A DNA stretch of 18,821 nt from JAWWAH01 sp033721415 (GTDB taxonomy: Bacteria; Patescibacteriota; Minisyncoccia; Spechtbacterales; 2-12-FULL-38-22), in NCBI GenBank assembly GCA_033721415.1, contig JAWWAH010000019.1:1-18821 (forward strand), given 5' to 3'. Positions 5,571 to 12,044 of this stretch are shown one piece after another. The notes beneath the pieces were generated by a model. That model ran no database searches and had not been told where the DNA came from. It worked only from the letters and a program-made list of their open reading frames with translations. The position numbers were made by a program, and so were the translations under genes. How positions within the stretch are numbered: the first letter of the stretch is position 1; every line of letters starts with the position of its first letter.

Positions 5571-7328
5571 ATGACAGCACAAAAGAAAAAGACATCCGGA
5601 AATTCCGGAAAAAGAAAACAAAAACCCTCTGGTAAGAATACGCGAAGAGGCAAAAAAAAGCCTGAATTGCGAATAATTCCGCTTGGAGGGCTTGAAGAGG
5701 TTGGTAGAAACATGACCTTATTTGAATATGAAAATAAGGTTCTAATTGTTGATATGGGTCTGCAGTTCCCAGAAGAAGATATGCCAGGAATTGATTACAT
5801 AATTCCTAATATATCTTATTTAACAGAAAACAAAAATAAAGAAGTTGTAGGTGTGGTTATAACCCATGGCCACATGGACCACTTTGGAGCACTTCCTCAT
5901 CTTGTTCCAAAACTAGGAAATCCACCAGTTTTTGGAACTAAGCTTACAAACGCTCTTATAAAAAAAAGATTATCCGAATACCCAAACACAAGAGGTATAA
6001 AAGTGAATGAATTTGATAAAAATGACAAATTAAATCTATCTCCGTTTAAACTGGAATTTTTTCACGTTAACCACAACATCCCAGATAGTGTCGGAGTTGT
6101 TATAGACACTCCAGCTGGAAGAATAATGCATACAGGAGATTTTAAATTTGATCACTCCCCTGTTGGAGATGACCCTGCAGATATAGCTAGAATAGTAGAA
6201 CTAGCAAAACCCGGGGTTGATGTACTATTAGAGGATTCAACCAATGCTGAAAGTCCTGGATATACAATCAGTGAAAGCGAAGTTGAAAAAAATCTTGAAG
6301 AAATAGTAAAACTAGCAGAAGGACGTGTAATCGCAGCAACATTTGGATCTTTAACTACAAGGGTACAGGAACTTATCAACATAGCAGAGAGACAAGGCCG
6401 ATATGTAGCTTTAGATGGATACTCCATGAGAACAAATTACGAAATCGCAAAGGAGCTTGGGTATGTCAAAGCCAAGAAAGGAACAATTGTATCAATGAAG
6501 GAACTAAAGAAGTATCCTGACAAAAAAATGCTAATAATTTGTACTGGAGCTCAGGGAGAAGACAGAGCCGTATTAATGCGAATCGCAAATAAAGAGCACA
6601 GACACATACAGCTCCAAAAAGGAGATTCAGTTATATTCTCATCATCTGTAGTGCCCGGTAACGAACGCTCTGTGCAATCGTTGAAAGATGTGATTATGAT
6701 GCAGGGCGCTAAGATATTCCATTCAAAGCTTATGGACATACACGCATCAGGACACGCACAAGAAGAAGATCTTAAGTTAATGCTTAACCTTGTAAAACCT
6801 AAAAATCTAATACCTATCCACGGTCACAGATACATGCTTCAAACTCATGCTGAAGTAGCTGAGTTTGTGGGAATGTCACCTAAAAACATAGCTGTAGTAG
6901 AAAATGGAAGGGTTATGAATCTAACACCTAATGGCAATCTTGCAATAACAAAAGAAAGGGTGCCTACACACTATGTAATGGTTGATGGACTGGGAATTGG
7001 AGATGTGGGCCAAATTGTCCTAAGAGATAGACAAGTACTTAGTGAAGATGGAATGGTAGTGGTAATATCTGTAGTAGATGGAGATAGCGGCAAGGTTAAA
7101 GGAAATCCAGATATAATATCTAGAGGTTTTGTATACCTTAGGGAGTCAAAACCACTACTTGCAGAAATCAGGAAGAAAACAAAAGCAATTGTTGAACATG
7201 CAACTAGTACAGAACAAACAGCTAATTGGGACTATGTAAAAGATACAATCAGAGAAGATCTTGGAAAGCTTCTATATAAAAAAACAGAAAGAAGACCAAT
7301 GGTATTGCCAGTAATAATAGTTGTATAA
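5571..7328 (+). CDS. rnj: Ribonuclease J (metallo-beta-lactamase/beta-CASP)
   Basis: RNase J is the dual endo/5'-exoribonuclease that drives mRNA decay and rRNA maturation in bacteria without RNase E. At 585 aa it is slightly longer than B. subtilis RNase J1, mainly because of a Lys/Arg-rich N-terminal tail of about 32 residues before LRIIPLGGLEEVGRN. Metal-binding residues of the beta-lactamase fold are visible: H99-x-H101-x-D103-H104 (HGHMDH), H165/H168 (FHVNH) and D190 (HTGDF). The beta-CASP part has LEDSTNAE, ATFGSLTTR, SGHAQEEDL and PIHGHRYML. A C-terminal domain follows and ends at KKTERRPMVLPVIIVV. The ATG at 5571 is the only start that gives the whole fold. The gene has a 203-bp upstream gap with possible structured control and ends at a strong terminator, so it is probably monocistronic. 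Confidence 0.95.
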   Translation: MTAQKKKTSGNSGKRKQKPSGKNTRRGKKKPELRIIPLGGLEEVGRNMTLFEYENKVLIVDMGLQFPEEDMPGIDYIIPNISYLTENKNKEVVGVVITHGHMDHFGALPHLVPKLGNPPVFGTKLTNALIKKRLSEYPNTRGIKVNEFDKNDKLNLSPFKLEFFHVNHNIPDSVGVVIDTPAGRIMHTGDFKFDHSPVGDDPADIARIVELAKPGVDVLLEDSTNAESPGYTISESEVEKNLEEIVKLAEGRVIAATFGSLTTRVQELINIAERQGRYVALDGYSMRTNYEIAKELGYVKAKKGTIVSMKELKKYPDKKMLIICTGAQGEDRAVLMRIANKEHRHIQLQKGDSVIFSSSVVPGNERSVQSLKDVIMMQGAKIFHSKLMDIHASGHAQEEDLKLMLNLVKPKNLIPIHGHRYMLQTHAEVAEFVGMSPKNIAVVENGRVMNLTPNGNLAITKERVPTHYVMVDGLGIGDVGQIVLRDRQVLSEDGMVVVISVVDGDSGKVKGNPDIISRGFVYLRESKPLLAEIRKKTKAIVEHATSTEQTANWDYVKDTIREDLGKLLYKKTERRPMVLPVIIVV

Positions 7329-7350
7329 GCCCAACAAGGCTCAAAATAAA

Positions 7351-7390
7351 GAACCGCCCCTCTGCGCTAAACGCAATAGGGCGGTTTTTT
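7351..7390 (+). terminator. Rho-independent terminator after rnj
   Basis: AACCGCCC (7352-7359) pairs with GGGCGGTT (7379-7386), with an inner TGCG/CGCA stem around CTAAA. A run of T follows to 7390. It lies about 25 nt after the rnj stop, between rnj and the convergent 169-aa gene. Confidence 0.9.
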
Positions 7391-7404
7391 TATAAACCCT
7401 GGAT

Positions 7405-7914
7405 TCATACAATAGAAGGAGGTAAGGCCCGAAAATGCCAATAAAGAAACGGGGACATTCTACCAGCATCAAGCCAACTTTTTATGTTTATTGCGGCTAA
7501 ATGATAAGTTTCATTAATATTGTCTACATTTCCTGCTTTTACAGCTTTGTTCACATAACAAGCTAACGGACCACTTATATTGAGTTCTTTCCAAAGTTTC
7601 ACTGCTAAGACTAAAATTTCTAAGCCGAAAGTATACGTTTCTTGTTCTTCGCTATCTACCATGCACAGAGCATAAGCAACAACAGCCTTAGTTAAATCAA
7701 AGTCGGAATCTTCTATTTCATTTATAAATATTTCACTTATTACGCATGAAGCACGAAGAGGGGTTCCCAAATCAATGGTGGAATCTATGGAAGTATATTT
7801 AATAAAAATTTCTTGAATTTTTGAAAAAACATGAAAGGCGGTTTCGGCACTAAAGCAGTTGGGTAAGATTTCTTTATATTTTTCTCGCCACTCTCTATAA
7901 GTTGGGAGATCCAT
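7405..7914 (-). CDS. Hypothetical protein, 169 aa, with strong SD
   Basis: I do not recognise the family. The sequence is mildly acidic and mostly helical in appearance, with repeated amphipathic helices (for example FHVFSKIQEIFIKY, TYTFGLEILVLAVKLWKEL and ETYHLAAINIKSWL). It has several Trp/Tyr near the ends and three Cys (near residues 20, 57 and 84). There is no signal peptide or clear membrane helix, so it is probably cytoplasmic. The start is very well supported: AAGGAGGTGA (7933-7924), the full complement of the usual 16S tail, precedes the ATG, and TTGACG-17-TATATA lies upstream. It follows the phosphohexomutase on the same strand but has its own promoter, and it converges with rnj. 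Function unknown; an alpha-helical repeat or scaffold fold is only an impression. Confidence 0.75.
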   Translation of the reverse strand: MDLPTYREWREKYKEILPNCFSAETAFHVFSKIQEIFIKYTSIDSTIDLGTPLRASCVISEIFINEIEDSDFDLTKAVVAYALCMVDSEEQETYTFGLEILVLAVKLWKELNISGPLACYVNKAVKAGNVDNINETYHLAAINIKSWLDAGRMSPFLYWHFRALPPSIV

Positions 7915-7923
7915 TTCAAAAGC

Positions 7924-7933
7924 TCACCTCCTT
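7924..7933 (-). promoter_or_regulatory. Full-length Shine-Dalgarno site of the 169-aa gene
   Basis: The minus strand reads AAGGAGGTGA, complementary to ten bases of the usual anti-SD tail of 16S rRNA. The GGAGG core ends 12 nt before the ATG, slightly long but workable. It is the best SD in the window, and most core genes here have none. Confidence 0.75.
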
Positions 7934-7954
7934 AATTTTCGGGGTACTACTTTA

Positions 7955-7983
7955 TATATACTACTAGGGGCTTTTGTCGTCAA
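7955..7983 (-). promoter_or_regulatory. Near-consensus promoter of the 169-aa gene
   Basis: On the minus strand, TTGACG (7983-7978) and TATATA (7960-7955) are separated by 17 nt. This gives a leader of about 30-35 nt carrying the SD. It starts about 20 nt after the mutase stop codon, so this gene can be transcribed independently of the mutase. Confidence 0.7.
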
Positions 7984-8004
7984 TTAAATTTAGGGCTTAT
8001 AATC

Positions 8005-9396
8005 CTACCCGGCAATCCATTCTTCGCTTACAAACGAATATTTTGATAGCTTCTCTTTAAAAATATCCTGTATCTCTTCTAACCTCTTCTTTGTGTTTGC
8101 CTCAAAACGCAATGTTATATTAGGCGTCGTGTTAGAAGCCCTTGCTATTCCCCACCCATTCTCAAACTCAACCCTTGCACCATCTATATCAATAACTTCA
8201 TACCCTTCGTCTTTAAATTCTGCAATTAAATCTTCGATAACATCAAACTTTTTATCATCAGGACAATGAGCATTATACCCTGGACTTGATACATATTTTG
8301 GCACAGTACCAACTAGTTCAGACATCATTTTTTCTGATTTTGATAGGTACTCAAGCAATAAAGCTGCTGCAAATAATGCGTCATCATGACCATAGAATCT
8401 ATGCTTTATAAATATATGTCCACTAAGCTCGCTCCCCATTGCCGCATTATTTTCTTGCATTTTCTGCTTAACGATTGTGTGTCCTGTAGGCACCATAATC
8501 GGATTTCCCCCATGGGCCCTAATCTCCTCCTCTAAAGCCTTAGAGCTTTTTACATCAAATAAAAGAGTGGCTCCGGGGCTTTCTTCTAGCACAAGCCTAG
8601 ATAAAAATATGGCATATATATCTGGCCACACTATATCTCCTTTTTCACTAATAACACCCAAGCGATCTCCATCGGCATCAAGCGCTATTCCAAGGTCTGC
8701 GTTATTTTTCTTTACCACGTCTGCTGTATCCATCATCATATCCATTTCAGCTGGATTTGGTGTGTAATTGGGATAATCTGGGTCAATTTCAAAATTGTGC
8801 TCGATAACCTCACATCCAAGATTCCTAAAAAGATCCCCCGCGAAAGGTCCTGCTGTACCGTTTCCTGTGTTCACCACCAGCTTGAATTTTTTTTCAATAT
8901 TAACCCTATCAGAAAGATCCTTGATATATGCATCTTTTATATCCTCTTTACTTCGTTCTCCTAAAGACAATTCAGAATCAAAATTATTGGTTTTTACCAT
9001 TTCATATATGGAAAGAAGTTCATCCTGATTAAGCGTCTTTGAATAATCTGCAGACAACTTTAAACCATTCCATCCTTTGGGATTATGTGAAGCAGTTACC
9101 ATTAATCCCCCTTTGACTTTAAAATGATGCTGTGCCCAATGCATCATTGGTGTTAGTATCATTCCAACATCAATTACATCTACTCCTGAAGAAAGTAATC
9201 CCTTGATTGCAGCCTCTTTAAACTCTTTAGAGGTTTTTCTAGAATCAGCTCCAACTATAGTTTTTTTTATTCCTTTATCGATTAAATAAACTCCAAAGGC
9301 TTTGCCTAGGAGTTCTAAAGAGTCTTTGTTTAACTCCTCTGCATTCTCACGCCCCCTTATATCATATTTGCGAAAAATATTTTTACTTATTTTCAT
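8005..9396 (-). CDS. Phosphomannomutase/phosphoglucomutase (alpha-D-phosphohexomutase)
   Basis: A cytoplasmic four-domain mutase, 463 aa, interconverting hexose-6-P and hexose-1-P through a phosphoserine. All active-site loops are visible: FRKYDIRG near the N-terminus, TASHNP with Ser103 as the phosphorylated residue, the metal loop DADGDR (240-245), the sugar loop GSELSGH (321-327) and the phosphate loop RASNTTP (419-425). I chose the ATG at 9396-9394 (MKISKNIFRKYD). The longer reading from 9465 adds 23 hydrophobic residues with no family match and runs into the rpsF coding start. CATAAT lies 7 nt before the chosen ATG, which fits a leaderless transcript. GSELSGH in place of the more usual GEMSGH is a mild variant. 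Mannose versus glucose preference is undecided. It pairs metabolically with the PGI/PMI at 4396. Confidence 0.93.
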   Translation of the reverse strand: MKISKNIFRKYDIRGRENAEELNKDSLELLGKAFGVYLIDKGIKKTIVGADSRKTSKEFKEAAIKGLLSSGVDVIDVGMILTPMMHWAQHHFKVKGGLMVTASHNPKGWNGLKLSADYSKTLNQDELLSIYEMVKTNNFDSELSLGERSKEDIKDAYIKDLSDRVNIEKKFKLVVNTGNGTAGPFAGDLFRNLGCEVIEHNFEIDPDYPNYTPNPAEMDMMMDTADVVKKNNADLGIALDADGDRLGVISEKGDIVWPDIYAIFLSRLVLEESPGATLLFDVKSSKALEEEIRAHGGNPIMVPTGHTIVKQKMQENNAAMGSELSGHIFIKHRFYGHDDALFAAALLLEYLSKSEKMMSELVGTVPKYVSSPGYNAHCPDDKKFDVIEDLIAEFKDEGYEVIDIDGARVEFENGWGIARASNTTPNITLRFEANTKKRLEEIQDIFKEKLSKYSFVSEEWIAG

Positions 9397-9403
9397 GGTT
9401 TTA

Positions 9404-9440
9404 ATTATGTTGACTTTAATTAAATGTATGATAACATAAT
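9404..9440. promoter_or_regulatory. Divergent, apparently leaderless promoters for the mutase and rpsF
   Basis: The 50-bp spacer has a CATAAT on each strand: 9409-9404 (minus), 7 nt before the mutase ATG, and 9435-9440 (plus), 6 nt before the rpsF ATG. For rpsF, TTGACT (9410-9415) lies upstream with a long 19-nt spacer, or 16 nt to the alternative TAACAT. The mutase -35 is poor. There is no functional SD for either gene. Confidence 0.5.
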
Positions 9441-9446
9441 AGAGGT

Positions 9447-10031
9447 ATGAATACAGTAAAAACACCGGCTAAAGAAGCCGAGAAAACAAAAACAACGGAG
9501 GAAAACTACTACGAATTCTATTTAGTAGTAAGCCCCGAAGCAATAAACGATAATTCTTCAGAAATAGAGAAAGTTTTTGAATCTATTCTAGTAAAGCATG
9601 GAGCAGAAGTGAAAAGAAGGGAAAGATTCGCAAAGAATGAACTTGCCTACCCTATTAAAAAAACTTTATTTGCTTATATAGGAAGTTTTTATTTTGTAGT
9701 GAACCCCAACAAGGTTACAGCAATAAAGGAGGATATTAGAAACAGCGATATCGATATTTTGCGTTGGATAGTTGTATCTACAGAAGAAAAAACCACCACC
9801 CAAGATACAATAAAGATGCATTCACTAGAAGAAGAATTGGAAGAGGTTGAAAAGAAGGTAGAAAAAGTAGCCAAAGAAGAAAAGACAGATCAAGGTAATG
9901 ATCAAGACAATAAAACAAGCAAATCTAAGGCAAAGAAAAAAACAGAAGAGGAAAGTGATGAAGATGATGACGAATCTAGCACTATAGAAAATATCGACAA
10001 AAAGCTAGATGAAATAATGAGTAATCTATAA
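9447..10031 (+). CDS. rpsF: Small-subunit ribosomal protein bS6 with long charged C-terminal tail
   Basis: S6 binds S18 and 16S rRNA in the 30S platform. The S6 fold lies at about residues 20-113 (YYEFYLVVSPEA, then VKRRERFAKNELAYPIKKTL, FYFVVNP and a final IDILRWIVVSTEE). The protein is 194 aa, much longer than typical S6 of about 95-135. There is a ~20-residue Lys/Thr/Glu-rich N-terminal extension and a ~80-residue tail of alternating Lys and Glu/Asp. The tail ends in a very acidic stretch (EEESDEDDDESS) and a short helix (NIDKKLDEIMSNL). No internal Met offers a shorter start. It is the first gene of the S6-SSB-S18 operon, the classic bacterial arrangement. Confidence 0.93.
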   Translation: MNTVKTPAKEAEKTKTTEENYYEFYLVVSPEAINDNSSEIEKVFESILVKHGAEVKRRERFAKNELAYPIKKTLFAYIGSFYFVVNPNKVTAIKEDIRNSDIDILRWIVVSTEEKTTTQDTIKMHSLEEELEEVEKKVEKVAKEEKTDQGNDQDNKTSKSKAKKKTEEESDEDDDESSTIENIDKKLDEIMSNL

Positions 10032-10049
10032 TTAAGCTCACTGCGTTCG

Positions 10050-10130
10050 CTTTCATACGAAAGTACGAAAAATAGCTAAATTACGAAAAATGAAGCACAT
10101 GTAAAAATATTTTCGTAATTTCGTAGTTCG
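10050..10130. repeat. Cluster of inverted TACGAA/TTCGTA repeats between rpsF and ssb
   Basis: Three TACGAA copies (starting near 10057, 10064 and 10082) face three TTCGTA copies (near 10112, 10120 and 10127). The core is a perfect 12-bp inverted repeat, 10078-10089 with 10110-10121, around a 20-nt loop. A smaller hairpin CTTTC-ATAC-GAAAG sits at 10050-10063. No T-run follows, so it is not a plain terminator. It may tune rpsF versus ssb expression or be a copy of a dispersed intergenic repeat. It fills most of the 132-bp gap, which otherwise holds only A+T-rich DNA. Confidence 0.7.
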
Positions 10131-10163
10131 TAAGAAGTTTTATAAACAAAGTGAAATAAAAAT

Positions 10164-10655
10164 ATGAATTTAAACAAAGCAATTATCATAGGTAATTTAA
10201 CCGCAGATCCCGAAGTCAGAACAACGCCCTCGGGGGATAAAGTTGCAAATTTTAGTGTTGCAACAAATAGAATCTGGACCGATAGAGCATCGGGAGAAAA
10301 AAGGCAAAAAACAGAATTTCATAATGTTGTTGCATGGAGACGCCTTGCTGAAATAGCAGAACAATATCTTGGAAAAGGATCACTTCTAATGGTTGAGGGA
10401 AGAATAGAGACAAGAAGTTGGGATGACACAAACACAGGTCAAAAAAGGTACCGAACAGAAATAATAGCTGAAAATATGCAGATGGGCCCAAGAGGTAGTT
10501 CAAATTCAAGTAATTCCGGTGGTGGAAGAGCATCTTCACCTAAAAATAATTCAAAAAATAACTCATCTGATGCTGATGAGGATTTACCAACTGTTGATGT
10601 AGATACTCCTACTGATTCAGATGACGAAGTTGATATTAAAGATATTCCATTTTAA
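10164..10655 (+). CDS. ssb: Single-stranded DNA-binding protein
   Basis: SSB coats single-stranded DNA in replication and repair. The protein is 163 aa, with an OB fold at about residues 1-110 (NKAIIIGNLTADPEVRTTPS, VANFSVATNRIW, TEFHNVVAWRRLAEIAEQYL and YRTEIIAENMQMG). A Ser/Asn/Gly-rich linker of about 40 residues follows, then an acidic tail ending DIKDIPF, the tip that recruits partner proteins in other bacteria. Length and layout are ordinary. It lies 132 bp after rpsF, beyond the TACGAA repeat cluster, and 5 nt before rpsR. There is no SD. TATAAA at 10141 could be a weak -10 box, but readthrough from rpsF is equally possible. Confidence 0.95.
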   Translation: MNLNKAIIIGNLTADPEVRTTPSGDKVANFSVATNRIWTDRASGEKRQKTEFHNVVAWRRLAEIAEQYLGKGSLLMVEGRIETRSWDDTNTGQKRYRTEIIAENMQMGPRGSSNSSNSGGGRASSPKNNSKNNSSDADEDLPTVDVDTPTDSDDEVDIKDIPF

Positions 10656-10660
10656 ACATC

Positions 10661-10870
10661 ATGACAAAGCATTGTTACATTTGTAAAAATCAAGTAAAGA
10701 TAGATTGGAAAAATGATGAATTGCTAAAGCGATTCATGGATTCTTATTTCCGAATATTACGTGCTAAAACAACAGGCACTTGTGCGAAACACCAAAGACA
10801 AATTGCAAAAGCTATAAAACGAGCACGCCACATGGGAATTGTTCCATATACTTCCCTAATAGAAAAATAA
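10661..10870 (+). CDS. rpsR: Small-subunit ribosomal protein bS18
   Basis: S18 sits beside S6 on the 30S platform. The protein is 69 aa, normal for the family. It has the zinc-ribbon (cysteine-containing) form: CYIC at residues 5-8 and a further Cys in GTCAKHQR. The diagnostic C-terminal block KHQRQIAKAIKRARHMGIVP is present. It starts 5 nt after the ssb stop, so translation is probably coupled, and no SD is visible. In many bacteria rplI (bL9) follows rpsR; here the operon ends in a terminator instead. Confidence 0.96.
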   Translation: MTKHCYICKNQVKIDWKNDELLKRFMDSYFRILRAKTTGTCAKHQRQIAKAIKRARHMGIVPYTSLIEK

Positions 10871-10877
10871 AACTCCC

Positions 10878-10931
10878 TACTCATAAGTAAAAAGACCCTT
10901 GCAAGGGTCTTTTTACTTATGAGTATTTTTT
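10878..10931. terminator. Bidirectional terminator: 48-bp perfect palindrome between rpsR and recA
   Basis: Positions 10878-10901 are the exact reverse complement of 10902-10925. The inner part (AAAAAGACCC/GGGTCTTTTT around TTGCAA) is a classical G+C stem. The outer arms TACTCATAAGT/ACTTATGAGTA lengthen it far beyond need. A six-T run follows on the plus strand (10926-10931) and overlaps the recA stop codon. On the minus strand GGGAGTTTTATTT follows. It ends both convergent transcripts. Confidence 0.92.
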
Positions 10932-11949
10932 AAGCTTGTGTCTTTTTTAGTATTTCTTTTTCAATTGCGTTAGCTACCTTTTTGTTATCTTTCAAAAACT
11001 CACGTGAGGCATCTAATCCTTGTCCAAGTTTTTCCTCCCCATAAGAATACCAGGCACCAGCACGCTCAACAATTTCATACTTAACACCCGTATTAAGTAA
11101 ATCGCTCAAGTAAGAAATACCCTCATTGTAAAAAATATCAAATTCAGCAGTTCGAAAAGGGGGTGCGGTTTTATTCTTTACAACCTTAGCCTTTACCCTG
11201 TTTCCGATTATCTCTTCTCCGCTCTTAATCTTTGCTGATTGTCGAACCTCTATTCTTACTGAAGAATAAAATTTTAGCGCATTTCCACCTGTCGTTGTCA
11301 TTGGATTGCCGAACATAACGCCAATCTTCATTCTTGTCTGATTAATAAATATAATTGCTGTATCACTCTTTTGCGCTATGGCAGTTAACTTACGCATTGC
11401 TTTTGACATCAAACGAGCCTGGAGCCCCATTTGCTGGTCGCCCATTTCTCCTTCAATCTCTGCTTGCGGGGTTAAGGCAGCTACGGAATCTATTACTATT
11501 AGATCTAGGGATCCACTACGCACCAAGGATTCCACTATATCAAGGGCTTGCTCTCCTGAATCAGGCTGAGATATTAATAAATCTTTCATCTTTACACCTA
11601 TTCTCTTTGCGTATTCTGGATCTAGAGCATGCTCTGCGTCAACAAAAGCACACAATCCACCTTTTTTCTGTGCTTCTGCTATTACGTGGAGTGTTAAAGT
11701 CGTTTTTCCAGAAGACTCGGGTCCGTAAACCTCTGTTATTCTACTACGAGGAACACCGCCACCCAAAGCTATATTCAAAGATATTGATCCAGTAGATATT
11801 CGTCCTATTTCTGTTTTCTTCCTTGGATCCATTTGCATTATGGATCCTTCTCCAAATTTCTTTTTAATATCATCGATAACAGCGTCTAAAGCATTGTCCT
11901 CTTTTTTGTCTTTAGATTCCTTTTTTTTCTTTTTTGATTTAGTTGCCAT
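10930..11949 (-). CDS. recA: RecA recombinase
   Basis: RecA is the ATP-dependent strand-exchange protein and, where an SOS system exists, its co-protease. The protein is 339 aa, with Walker A GPESSGKTT (residues 76-84), Walker B LIVIDSVAAL, the L1/L2 loop region (EIEGEMGDQQMGLQ, FINQTRMKIGVMFGNPMTTT) and GGNALKFYSSVR. Relative to E. coli it has about ten more residues at the N-terminus, a Lys-rich tail (MATKSKKKKKESKDKKED). The acidic C-terminal tail is shortened, with the chain ending EKEILKKTQA. No SD and no recognisable LexA box lie upstream. It is last in the minus-strand run rpoB-rpoC-ftsK-HTH-recA, 95 bp after the HTH gene. Confidence 0.97.
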   Translation of the reverse strand: MATKSKKKKKESKDKKEDNALDAVIDDIKKKFGEGSIMQMDPRKKTEIGRISTGSISLNIALGGGVPRSRITEVYGPESSGKTTLTLHVIAEAQKKGGLCAFVDAEHALDPEYAKRIGVKMKDLLISQPDSGEQALDIVESLVRSGSLDLIVIDSVAALTPQAEIEGEMGDQQMGLQARLMSKAMRKLTAIAQKSDTAIIFINQTRMKIGVMFGNPMTTTGGNALKFYSSVRIEVRQSAKIKSGEEIIGNRVKAKVVKNKTAPPFRTAEFDIFYNEGISYLSDLLNTGVKYEIVERAGAWYSYGEEKLGQGLDASREFLKDNKKVANAIEKEILKKTQA

Positions 11950-12044
11950 TTTGTTTTCTTTTGCTAAATATTACAAATTAATTTTGGAATTAAATAAAGT
12001 ATTAGCAAGATTACTTAATATGTTTACCACGTTTGTACATTTTA

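Noticed and set aside
7915..8004. Terminator for the phosphohexomutase
   Set aside because: No stable stem with a T-run is visible on the minus strand. The region contains the promoter of the next gene, so readthrough is likely.
9397..9465. Upstream in-frame ATG giving the phosphohexomutase a 23-residue hydrophobic N-terminus
   Set aside because: It would overlap the rpsF start, has no family match, and would make a cytoplasmic enzyme look membrane-targeted. MKISKNIFRKYD at 9396 matches family starts.
11355..11795. 146-aa plus-strand open frame antisense to recA
   Set aside because: The recA frame is fully conserved here. The antisense product resembles no known protein.
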